Shown here: positions 55,812 to 63,514 of the stretch, in pieces | Position numbering within the stretch: the first letter of the stretch is position 1 | Layout: the number at the start of each line of letters is the position of its first letter | From: Rhodobacterales bacterium 52_120_T64 | Lineage (GTDB): Bacteria > Pseudomonadota > Alphaproteobacteria > Rhodobacterales > Rhodobacteraceae | Assembly (NCBI GenBank): GCA_002162875.1 | Contig: MABA01000021.1 | Location: forward strand, 124,001 to 188,000 | Direction of reading: 5' to 3' | Length of the DNA: 64,000 nucleotides | The notes under the pieces: generated by a model | Seen by the model: only the letters and a program-made list of their open reading frames with translations | The model's database searches: none | What the model was told of the DNA's origin: nothing | Program-made: the position numbers and the translations under genes

Positions 55812-56780
55812 TTAGAACCACACAGGCCAGTTCGCAAGCCCGAGGTCGAGGGCACGCAAAGCAGCCTCGGCCAACAAGGCTACGAAGTGGGCAAAAAGGA
55901 ATAGGATGGAGAACATGAAGAAGCGTCTCTCGGCGCTGTAGGTATCTGCATCGGCAACTTCGTCATTGCGCTGCCAAAGGCGGAAAGCGCCAAACAGGAA
56001 CACGGCATTGAAACCAACAGCCACAACGAAATACAGTGGCCCGCCGATCTGCGTAAAGGCAGGCGCGATTGCGATTGGGGCCAACAACACTGAATACGCT
56101 AAAATGTGGCGGCGTGTTACGCGTGTTCCGCTAGTGACTGGCAGCATTGGAATACCGGCGGCTTTGTAATCTTCATTACGGAACAGGGCCAGCGCCCAGA
56201 AATGCGGCGGGGTCCAGACAAAGATCAACGCGAACATCAGAATGCTCTCGATGCTGACACCACCCGTTGCCACGGCCCAACCAATCATCGGAGGGAACGC
56301 GCCAGCGGCACCACCGATTACAATGTTATGCGGCGTGCTACGTTTCAACCACATGGAATAAACGACGGCATAGAAAAATATCGTGAAGGCCAGCAAACCT
56401 GCGGCAAACAAATTACCAAAAAGCCCGAGCATCATCACAGACATAAACGAAAGCGACACACCGATCGCCAAGGCCTCGCCCCGTGAAACGCGGCCTGAAG
56501 GGATTGGGCGGTTGGCTGTACGCTTCATGATGGCATCGATGTCGGCATCCCACCACATGTTCAAAGCACCCGAAGCCCCTGCCCCAATTGCGATGCACAG
56601 GATTGAGGCGAATGCGATGACCGGATGCACAGCAACGGGTGCTGTGAACAGGCCCACCGCTGCCGTAAAGATAACCAAACGCATGACACGCGGCTTCAGT
56701 AGGTCGACATAGTCGCCAAACCGCGCGTCATATTTTTGCGTTTCAGTCATGTGTGTTGCGTCAGTCATAATGTTGCCCAT
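55812..56780 (-). CDS. ctaB: Protoheme IX farnesyltransferase (heme O synthase)
   Basis: UbiA-type prenyltransferase that adds a farnesyl group to heme b, giving heme o, the precursor of heme a for the oxidase. About 322 residues with roughly eight or nine helices. The first Asp-rich prenyl-PP site is [21 protein letters not shown], and the second is [24 protein letters not shown]-like (observed [20 protein letters not shown]). The N-terminal [18 protein letters not shown] is typical. In-frame ATGs at 56780, 56768 and 56750 are all possible; none has a good Shine-Dalgarno, so the exact start is uncertain. Confidence 0.94.
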   Translation of the reverse strand: [322 protein letters not shown]

Positions 56781-56786
56781 TGAGGA

Positions 56787-56808
56787 TCGGGGCAGCGAAC
56801 CGCCCCGA
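56787..56808 (-). terminator. Hairpin between ctaC and ctaB
   Basis: A perfect 7-bp GC-rich stem TCGGGGC / GCCCCGA with an 8-nt loop, 8 nt after the ctaC stop and only 6 nt before the first possible ctaB ATG. It lacks a U-run. It probably limits read-through or masks ctaB initiation, so that structural subunit II is made in excess over the assembly enzyme. Confidence 0.6.
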
Positions 56809-56816
56809 CAAGCGTA

Positions 56817-57710
56817 TTAGTCAGCAGATGCGACAGTGATCGAAGTCGGCAAACCTGCAAACTCTTCTATGGCGCGGTTCAGCCATGCGTCATACATATC
56901 TTGCGAAACCACTTTGACCGTGATGGGCATGTACGTGTGATCCTTGCCGCAAAGTTCGGAACACTGACCGAAGTAAACGCCTTCGGTTTCAGCGGCGAAC
57001 CATGTTTCGTTCAAGCGACCCGGAACAGCGTCCAGCTTCACACCGAACGAAGGGATCGCCCACGCGTGGATAACGTCACCACCGGTGATCTGAAGGCGAA
57101 CCACGGCGTTCACAGGAACAACCACAGCATTGTCAGTGGCCAACATGTATTCATCTTCAGCGTAACCGTACTCGGCCAACTCGGCTTTAACGGCTTCCGT
57201 TAGTCCGGCTTCGCCAGTACCGATCATATACGAGTCGAATTCGAACTCGCTATCGGGGTATTCATATGTCCAGTACCACTGGTTGCCCGTTACTTTGATA
57301 GTCAAGTCGGATTCAGGGATCTCTAGCTGTTTGAAAAGAATTGGCAGCGAGAAGGAACCGATAACGATCAGGATCAGGATTGGTGCAACAGTCCAGATAA
57401 CCTCGATAGTCGAGTGATGTGTGAAACGTGCCGCGTCTTTATTTGCTCGCCGATTGTAAAATACGATGACCCAGATCAGCAGCGCGGTTACGAACAAACA
57501 GATAATCCCGATGATCCAGTTGACCATTCCGTCTAACCATTGAATGTCACGCGCCAGTTCAGTTGCCGCGGTTTGGAAACCTATGCCACCAGAAACTGGT
57601 TTGCCGATGGACTCGAGGCCATTAATACCGTCTTGCGCCCAAGCAGCGCCGGAAATCATGGTAGCAACTATAATAGTTGCAACTTTTGTGAAGAAATCAC
57701 CAATCCGCAT
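56817..57710 (-). CDS. ctaC: Cytochrome c oxidase subunit II
   Basis: CuA-bearing subunit that accepts electrons from cytochrome c. The 297 residues contain a signal peptide (about 1-25), two membrane helices (about 63-85 and 105-127) and a periplasmic cupredoxin domain. The CuA ligands lie in GQCSELCGKDHTYM: Cys250, Cys254, His258 and Met261, with the earlier His in VIHAWAIPSFGVK. There is no C-terminal cytochrome c extension, so it is an aa3-like rather than caa3 subunit. It is first in the cta cluster, with a divergent promoter region holding a perfect FNR-type box. Confidence 0.96.
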   Translation of the reverse strand: MRIGDFFTKVATIIVATMISGAAWAQDGINGLESIGKPVSGGIGFQTAATELARDIQWLDGMVNWIIGIICLFVTALLIWVIVFYNRRANKDAARFTHHSTIEVIWTVAPILILIVIGSFSLPILFKQLEIPESDLTIKVTGNQWYWTYEYPDSEFEFDSYMIGTGEAGLTEAVKAELAEYGYAEDEYMLATDNAVVVPVNAVVRLQITGGDVIHAWAIPSFGVKLDAVPGRLNETWFAAETEGVYFGQCSELCGKDHTYMPITVKVVSQDMYDAWLNRAIEEFAGLPTSITVASAD

Positions 57711-57729
57711 CGTTTGTTCCCCGTCATTT

Positions 57730-57742
57730 GTGCTATTAGCAC
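57730..57742. promoter_or_regulatory. 13-bp palindrome in the ctaC leader
   Basis: Perfect inverted repeat GTGCTA-T-TAGCAC, 20-32 nt upstream of the ctaC ATG. It is too short-looped for a useful hairpin, so it reads as a protein-binding dyad near the ctaC transcription start. The factor is unknown. Confidence 0.35.
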
Positions 57743-57784
57743 TCTATAAATCCTGCCTGCGATAATTTGCAGAATCTCCGTTTA

Positions 57785-57798
57785 TTGATCTGGATCAA
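57785..57798. promoter_or_regulatory. Perfect FNR-type box between ctaC and tldD
   Basis: TTGAT-CTGG-ATCAA matches the FNR/FnrL consensus at all ten half-site positions. It is centred 81-82 nt before the ctaC ATG and 91-92 nt before the tldD ATG. Repression of aa3 oxidase under low oxygen is the more plausible use, with activation of either gene also possible. The FnrL gene is not in the window. Confidence 0.8.
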
Positions 57799-57882
57799 AG
57801 ATCATATTAGACGGTAGATAACAAGTCAGTCATTTGCGGCATTCAGCCGCTTCTAACCATTTCATTGCTCGAAGGACTAGAT

Positions 57883-59310
57883 ATGTCTTCAACTACGCCG
57901 CGCTTTCGCCCTTTCGAGACGAATCTTGACCTAGATCGTTCTCTCGCAATCCTCCGTGCCGCAACAACAGGTGCTGATGATGGCGAGCTGTTCCTCGAAC
58001 GCCGTCGATCCGAAGCATTGGTTTTGGATGATGGGCGGATAAAAACTGCCAGTTATGATGCATCCGAAGGATTTGGCCTGCGCGCCATTCGTGGAGAGAC
58101 AGCCGGCTATGCCCATTCGTCCGAGATTTCGGAGGGGGCATTGAAACGTGCTGCCGAAACTGCTCGTTTAGCCGTCGGGGATGGTGGGGGGACGATGGCG
58201 CCACCACCGGTGCCGACGAACCAACGTTTGTACACCGACCTCGACCCATTTGACGACGCGACATTCGCTGTGAAAATCGAGACGTTGCGCGAAATAGACG
58301 CCTTTGCGCGAGAGCTAGATTCAAAGGTCGTGCAAGTTTCGGCAAGTCTAACGGGCAGTATGCAAGAAATCGAAATACTGCGTCCCGATGGCGTGCATTT
58401 GTCTGAGTCGCGTCCCCTGACGGGGATTAGCGTCTCGGTCATAGTGGAAAAGGACGGGCGGCGCGAAAGTGGGCACTCGGCCAGTGGTGGACGCCATGGT
58501 TTGGCGATGCTGATGACGGAAGTTCACTGGAAGGCCGCCGCGAAAGAGGCTTTGCGGATCGCTTTGGTTAACCTCAACGCAGAACCCGCACCCGCGGGCG
58601 TCATGGACGTTGTCCTTGGCAATGGTTGGCCCGGAATTCTGCTGCACGAAGCGATCGGGCACGGGCTTGAGGGAGATTTCAATCGCAAAAAGACCAGCGC
58701 TTTTGCCGGATTGATGGGCAAACGCATTGCCGCCAAAGGAGTAACTGTAGTTGACGACGGGACAATTCCAGACCGTCGCGGTTCAATATCTTTCGATGAC
58801 GAAGGTACCCCATCGCAGCGCAACGTGCTTATCGAAGACGGCATTCTGGTTAACTTTATGCAAGACCGTCAGAACGCCCGCCTGATGGGGGTGCCGGCAA
58901 CCGGTAACGGACGCCGCCAAAGTTATGCCCATGCACCCATGCCGCGAATGACCAATACCGTCATGCTTGGTGGCGATGTTGAACCAGGTGATATCGTTTC
59001 CGAAGTAAAAGACGGTATTTACGCCGTAGGGTTCGGTGGTGGTCAGGTAGACATCACAAACGGAAAATTTGTCTTCAGCTGTACCGAAGCATATCGCGTG
59101 AAAAACGGTATCGTCGGAAATCCCGTGAAGGGAGCCACGTTGATAGGCGACGGTGCAACCGCATTGAACAAAATTCGTCTAATTGGCAACGATATGGCCT
59201 TGGACCCAGGGATCGGCACTTGCGGAAAAGCCGGACAATCGGTTCCGGTTGGAGTGGGGCAACCCACATTGCTTATCGGTGATTTAACGGTTGGCGGCAG
59301 CGCGACCTGA
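57883..59310 (+). CDS. tldD: Metalloprotease TldD
   Basis: Catalytic half of the TldD/TldE (PmbA) heterodimer that cleaves unfolded peptides, including antitoxins and modified-peptide precursors. From ATG 57883 (GAAGGA upstream) the protein has 475 residues. The zinc motif HEAIGH is at 255-260 within LLHEAIGHGLEGDF, with the third ligand, a Cys, expected in GIGTCGKAGQSVPVGVGQP. MTNTVMLGGD and GGGQVDITNGKFVFSCTEAY are conserved. Its partner gene pmbA is not in the window. The 158 nt after the stop hold no recognisable gene; a 40-codon ORF (59343-59465) without a ribosome-binding site is probably spurious. Confidence 0.95.
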   Translation: MSSTTPRFRPFETNLDLDRSLAILRAATTGADDGELFLERRRSEALVLDDGRIKTASYDASEGFGLRAIRGETAGYAHSSEISEGALKRAAETARLAVGDGGGTMAPPPVPTNQRLYTDLDPFDDATFAVKIETLREIDAFARELDSKVVQVSASLTGSMQEIEILRPDGVHLSESRPLTGISVSVIVEKDGRRESGHSASGGRHGLAMLMTEVHWKAAAKEALRIALVNLNAEPAPAGVMDVVLGNGWPGILLHEAIGHGLEGDFNRKKTSAFAGLMGKRIAAKGVTVVDDGTIPDRRGSISFDDEGTPSQRNVLIEDGILVNFMQDRQNARLMGVPATGNGRRQSYAHAPMPRMTNTVMLGGDVEPGDIVSEVKDGIYAVGFGGGQVDITNGKFVFSCTEAYRVKNGIVGNPVKGATLIGDGATALNKIRLIGNDMALDPGIGTCGKAGQSVPVGVGQPTLLIGDLTVGGSAT

Positions 59311-59468
59311 TCTACGGTGTTTTATTCAACCCTTTCCGTCACATGCGAACAAGAAAATCCAGAATCGAGCACGCCCCTCGCAAAGAAATCGCGCTAGACG
59401 AAGCTGTTGGCTTTTGCCCGCTGCCAGGAATACTCATTCCATTCGCGAGTCTGCGTGCGGGGTGACAA

Positions 59469-60254
59469 TTATGAGAGCGTTTCTGGATAGTCGCGTGTGA
59501 ACACCATGCGACCTTCTTCAGACATATCTGGCCTGAAGCCATATCCTCCAAGGTCAAACCCTTTCAGGTCTTCCGCGTCGGTAATACGGTTTTGCATCAC
59601 AAACCGCGCCATAGCGCCGCGTGCTCGCTTGGCAAAGAAGCTAACGATTTTGCTGTCACCTTCGCGATCTTCCATGAAAATCGGCGTTATAACTCGCAAT
59701 TTTAACGCGGAAGGGTCGACTGCCGTAAAATACTCCACGGAAGCGCAATTCAATAGTGTGTCAGACCCCGTCAAATCGGCTTGTTCGTTCAATGCAATCG
59801 ACAGACGGTCGCGCCAGTATTGATACAAACTTTTTCCGCGTCGCGTCGCCAATCGGCTGCCCATTTCAAGGCGATACGGTTGAATCTCGTCCATCGGGCG
59901 CAGCAATCCGTAAAGCCCGGACAATATCCGTAAATGATCTTGTGCGTAGGTCATCTCGGCGGAATCCAGCGATCCAGCCTCTAATCCTAAATAGGTATCG
60001 CCAGCAAAGGCTAGCGCAGCCGGTTTTGTATCTTCAGCCAGCGGGTGTTCTTCAAACGCTTTGAAGCGGTCTTGGTTAAGCTTTGCCAAGGGTTGGCTTA
60101 TTTTCATCAACTTCCGCAAATCTGCAACACTAAGCCGTCGCGCGGTGCGGCTAATACTATAGGCGTCAGATTGAAAGCTTGGTAGCGTTGTCGAAATAAT
60201 CGGCTTGACGACCTCGAAGTTCAGCTTTTTAGCTGGAGAAATAACCGTCAGCAT
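59469..60254 (-). CDS. yaaA: Peroxide stress protein YaaA
   Basis: DUF328 family protein of 261 residues; in E. coli YaaA limits intracellular free iron and DNA damage during peroxide stress and binds DNA. The start MLTVISPAKKLNFE is the family hallmark. LMKISQPLAKLNQDRF, FAGDTYLGLEAGSL, LRILSGLYGLLRPMDEIQPYRLEMG and the conserved VKFFAKRARG-like segment (observed VSFFAKRARGAMARF) are all present. It is monocistronic, 125 nt from nosX on the same strand. No OxyR site could be recognised. Confidence 0.93.
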   Translation of the reverse strand: MLTVISPAKKLNFEVVKPIISTTLPSFQSDAYSISRTARRLSVADLRKLMKISQPLAKLNQDRFKAFEEHPLAEDTKPAALAFAGDTYLGLEAGSLDSAEMTYAQDHLRILSGLYGLLRPMDEIQPYRLEMGSRLATRRGKSLYQYWRDRLSIALNEQADLTGSDTLLNCASVEYFTAVDPSALKLRVITPIFMEDREGDSKIVSFFAKRARGAMARFVMQNRITDAEDLKGFDLGGYGFRPDMSEEGRMVFTRDYPETLS

Positions 60255-60379
60255 ATCGCGCCTCGCATGTACAATAAAATCAGCCCTGGTCTACAGGTTT
60301 GAACCGAATGTAGTGCATGAACAAACGGGGGTCCACAGCGATAAAGTACACCTGTTTTGGCCAACTACAACGCGGGCAA

Positions 60380-61276
60380 TCATCGCAAATAAACGTCGCA
60401 ATCACCCTTCGCCGCGATTACTTCAGGCTTGGACATAAGGCAGAATGCCGTCGAAAGACCATCCGCATCGGCGGAGGAATGTGAAACAACACTGACGCTA
60501 GACCAGATACCGCTCGAATAACCCGTACGAGGGTCAAGAATATGCCCAACCGCCCGGTCCTGATCGAAAGTAGTACCTGAAGGGGAAGAGGTTGCTATGG
60601 CCGCGCCGCTCAACGGAATGCGATCACTTTCACTCTTCAGTTTGATTTGCCAGGCAGCCCCATCGGGCGCAACGCCCAGCGCTGCAATTTCGCCGGTATT
60701 TACCAAAACATCCTTCACTCCGTTCTGACGGAACAGTTCGGTGACCTTGTCGGCGATAAACCCCTGCGCGATGCCGTTCAACGTCATCATAACACCAGTT
60801 CGGTCGAATGAAACTTCTTGCACCGAGTAGTTCACATGCTGCCAGCCAGTTACAGCCATAGCTTGGGAAATACGCTCGGTAGAGGGCTGGCGACCAGCGG
60901 AAAATTCTTCGGCGTAAAGCGACCAGAGCGACTGCACCGTGGGATCAAAAGCGCCGCTAGTGCGAGCATTAAGTCGCGAACATATGGATAGAAGCTCTAT
61001 CATATCGAAGGCAGGATTCTGCAATATACCGTCGCGATTAAGCCGCGATATTTGGCTGTTCGATTGATACAGGCTGAATATTCGTTCCAGTCGATGAATT
61101 TCGCTAACCGCGGCTTTAATCAGCCTGTCCGCATCGGGATGATCAAGAATTATATGTGCATCAGCGCCCAGCGCAATTCCGCGCCATTGTGATACTGTGC
61201 TGGTGGAACCAACGCCAACTGCTGGAAGAACGGCGACCCCAGCGACGATACTCAGAAATCTTCTACGTGTTATCAT
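60380..61276 (-). CDS. nosX: NosX, FAD:protein FMN transferase (ApbE family)
   Basis: Periplasmic flavin transferase that covalently attaches FMN to a threonine of NosR, supporting electron flow to nitrous oxide reductase. The 298 residues begin with a twin-arginine signal, MITRRRFLSIVAGVAVLPAVG. The ApbE domain shows NGIAQGFIADKVTELF, the NTGEIAALG metal/nucleotide region and HILDPRTGYSSGIWSSVSVV with the Mg-binding Asp. Its place directly after nosL, with a 4-nt overlap, assigns it to the nos operon rather than to thiamine or rnf functions. Confidence 0.93.
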   Translation of the reverse strand: MITRRRFLSIVAGVAVLPAVGVGSTSTVSQWRGIALGADAHIILDHPDADRLIKAAVSEIHRLERIFSLYQSNSQISRLNRDGILQNPAFDMIELLSICSRLNARTSGAFDPTVQSLWSLYAEEFSAGRQPSTERISQAMAVTGWQHVNYSVQEVSFDRTGVMMTLNGIAQGFIADKVTELFRQNGVKDVLVNTGEIAALGVAPDGAAWQIKLKSESDRIPLSGAAIATSSPSGTTFDQDRAVGHILDPRTGYSSGIWSSVSVVSHSSADADGLSTAFCLMSKPEVIAAKGDCDVYLR

Positions 61277-61803
61277 TCGGATGTCTCCAGTGCGGCGGTA
61301 TCAAATTCTACAGGTGCCAAAACCAATTCGGCGGGAATTTCTGCCAAGCGCATGATTTCTCCGCCATGTGCGGCCATAAATGTTTGCGCTTTTTCAAGGT
61401 CGGAAAACGGAGCCAGTTCTGGCGCACCCATTCCACCGGTAACATCCGAGTTTACGACAAAGTATGCGTCGTTCACATCCATCCAGTTCTCGGCGCCCGG
61501 CGCCTGCCAACTGGCGGCTTCCCCCATATCATTGACATATATTACGACTATTTCAGCAGACTGTTCTTGCGATTTCAAATATGCAATGCCATCGCGGACC
61601 TGACTAAACCACAGAGGTGCCAGAAAACCTTCGATGTGAACTTGTGCTTTTGGACCTTGATGCTCCAATATCTCCATCTGGCAATAGTGGCCGGCAGCTT
61701 CTGCTGTCAAAATCAACGGGTCGGGGGCTGCAATATCCGCGACGTCATCTTTGCACCCCATCAGAAATACTAGAGGCAAAATTGCTGCTAATGCGAGTTT
61801 CAT
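61273..61803 (-). CDS. nosL: NosL copper-binding lipoprotein
   Basis: Outer- or inner-membrane-anchored periplasmic copper chaperone for NosZ maturation. The 176 residues start with a lipoprotein signal whose lipobox ends MGC (Cys17). The copper motif is Cys41-Gln-Met43 in GHYCQMEILEHQGPKAQV, a variant of the usual CGM. FSQVRDGIAYL and the C-terminal AQTFMAAHGGEIMRL match the family. It overlaps nosY and nosX by 4 nt on each side. Delivery of Cu(I) to the CuZ site is established for homologues. Confidence 0.93.
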   Translation of the reverse strand: MKLALAAILPLVFLMGCKDDVADIAAPDPLILTAEAAGHYCQMEILEHQGPKAQVHIEGFLAPLWFSQVRDGIAYLKSQEQSAEIVVIYVNDMGEAASWQAPGAENWMDVNDAYFVVNSDVTGGMGAPELAPFSDLEKAQTFMAAHGGEIMRLAEIPAELVLAPVEFDTAALETSE

Positions 61804-62621
61804 GGTTCAACCCTCCGGAAGGCTATCCACGCGAGGAATAGCGCCATTATCGGCCACAATAGTAGCGATAGAAGCTGACCCGTTGCACCCGATGCCCCGC
61901 CTGCAACACCGACGCCCGATGCCAGTTCGGATACCGAAACGTCAGACATATTGAATAGGCGAAATGCGTCAGCCGGGTTCGCAACTAGCAACCAAGGGAA
62001 TATGTCCTTGGTGAAGGTTCCGCCGTCATCTGCAACCAACGCGCCAAGCAATCCGAGGTCGTACAAAACGACGCAGATCAACCAGATGATGATAACGATC
62101 CCAGAAGCCACTCCGGCCTGGCGTACCAAGCTGGACACGAGATATCCAATTCCCAAGAATGCGGCACCAAGCGCGAGCGACGTGAAGAATAGTTTCAGCA
62201 ACGGTTGGAACGACATGTCGGCGATACCGTATTGCCAAATGGTTAACACAGCCGTCAGGCCAAGCCCGACAGCAATAGCTACGCCGAGCACGCAGAGATG
62301 CGCGATAAATTTTCCCACTAAAATTTCGCCGCGTGACATTGGATATGTAAGGTTAAGGGCGAGTGTACCGCGCTCGGCCTCTCCCGCTATCGCATCAAAC
62401 GACAACAGTAAGCCGATCAATGGGATCAGATAAACAGACAATGTGGTGATGGAAGTCACGGCTACGGTCAGGGGATCAACCCCCAAACTACCGGTAGGAG
62501 CGCCACCTGCCAGCGTCAACACTATGGTGAAAAGGGCCATCAGAATAACCGACGTCGCGACCCACATGTTGCGCCGTGCTATCAAGAGTTCAAGTCTGGT
62601 GATTGCGAAAATGGACATCAT
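61800..62621 (-). CDS. nosY: NosY ABC transporter permease
   Basis: Membrane subunit of the NosDFY ABC system that helps assemble the CuZ centre of nitrous oxide reductase. The 273 residues include about six helices, ITRLELLIARRNMWV at the N-terminus, and DAIAGEAERGTLALNLTYPMSRGEILVGKF, the coupling region to NosF. LVANPADAFRLFNM is typical of NosY. It overlaps both neighbours by 4 nt. Confidence 0.93.
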   Translation of the reverse strand: MMSIFAITRLELLIARRNMWVATSVILMALFTIVLTLAGGAPTGSLGVDPLTVAVTSITTLSVYLIPLIGLLLSFDAIAGEAERGTLALNLTYPMSRGEILVGKFIAHLCVLGVAIAVGLGLTAVLTIWQYGIADMSFQPLLKLFFTSLALGAAFLGIGYLVSSLVRQAGVASGIVIIIWLICVVLYDLGLLGALVADDGGTFTKDIFPWLLVANPADAFRLFNMSDVSVSELASGVGVAGGASGATGQLLSLLLWPIMALFLAWIAFRRVEP

Positions 62622-63514
62622 GCGCCCTCCCCGACGTTTGAGTAGTAACGGTAGAGGTCTTCCAGACCTGCTGGCGTGACATCGACATCCTTGATTGCAG
62701 CACCCAACGCGGTAATCTGCCCAAGCATCGCAACTTTGTGATCCTGCTGGCAGGTGAGTATGACCGAACGACCGTTAACACGTTCCCCGCCAAGCTCGGT
62801 GGCGATGCGGTCGGCGTCTGCCTCGGATGTTGTGACATTCACATGAATCGGCAACCGCGCTGTTTGGCGAAGGGCAGCGAGGCTGTTATCGGCCAACAGC
62901 TTTCCCTTACTCATAATAGCGATCCGGTCGGTACGGGTTTCAAGTTCAGTCAAGGCATGAGACGACAACAGCACTGCGGTGCCTGCGGCAGACAGCTCTT
63001 CTACGATATCGTAGAATTCGTGGCGCGAAACCGGATCAAGACCCGATGTCGGTTCGTCCAGCAAGGCCAGTTTCGGGTGGCCCAACAACGCCTGAGCAAG
63101 CCCGATACGTTGGCGCATACCCTTGGAATAGGTTCTAATTTTCCGGTCGGCAGCATCGCTTAAACCAACGCGATCCAACAGATCGTCAGCCCGTAGCGTC
63201 GTTGCCGACTTGAGGCGGGCGAAATGTTGCAGCTGTTCACGCCCTGTTAACGCACCATGGAACGCAACACTTTCCGGCAAGAAACCGATGGAGGATCGCG
63301 CAGAGCGCGAACCGGGTGTTGCGCCCTTTATCGAAATAACACCAGACGTGATTGGTGTTAGTCCCAGTATCATCCGCATCAACGTAGTTTTTCCGGCACC
63401 GTTGTGCCCAAGAAGAGCAACACGTTCACCGGCTTCTATTTGCAGACTGACGCCGCGCACGGTTTCGAGTTTACCGTATTGCTTACATACATTTTCAATT
63501 TTCAAAGTTGTCAT
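62618..63514 (-). CDS. nosF: NosF ABC transporter ATP-binding protein
   Basis: ATPase of NosDFY, 298 residues. Walker A is GHNGAGKT (36-43). The signature YSKGMRQRIGLAQALLG and Walker B LALLDEPTSGLDPVSR follow, then the switch His in LLSSHALTELE. The C-terminal extension (about 215-298, ISALGAAIKDVDVTPAGLEDLYRYY-like) is the usual NosF tail. It overlaps nosY and nosD by 4 nt on each side. Confidence 0.93.
   Translation of the reverse strand: MTTLKIENVCKQYGKLETVRGVSLQIEAGERVALLGHNGAGKTTLMRMILGLTPITSGVISIKGATPGSRSARSSIGFLPESVAFHGALTGREQLQHFARLKSATTLRADDLLDRVGLSDAADRKIRTYSKGMRQRIGLAQALLGHPKLALLDEPTSGLDPVSRHEFYDIVEELSAAGTAVLLSSHALTELETRTDRIAIMSKGKLLADNSLAALRQTARLPIHVNVTTSEADADRIATELGGERVNGRSVILTCQQDHKVAMLGQITALGAAIKDVDVTPAGLEDLYRYYSNVGEGA

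Noticed and set aside
57736-57744. HrcA/CIRCE element (TTAGCACTC)
   Set aside because: Only one arm is present; the required GAGTGCTAA after nine bases is absent.
59343-59465. 40-codon plus-strand ORF between tldD and yaaA
   Set aside because: No ribosome-binding site and no recognisable similarity; the reading looks plausible but is too short to support.
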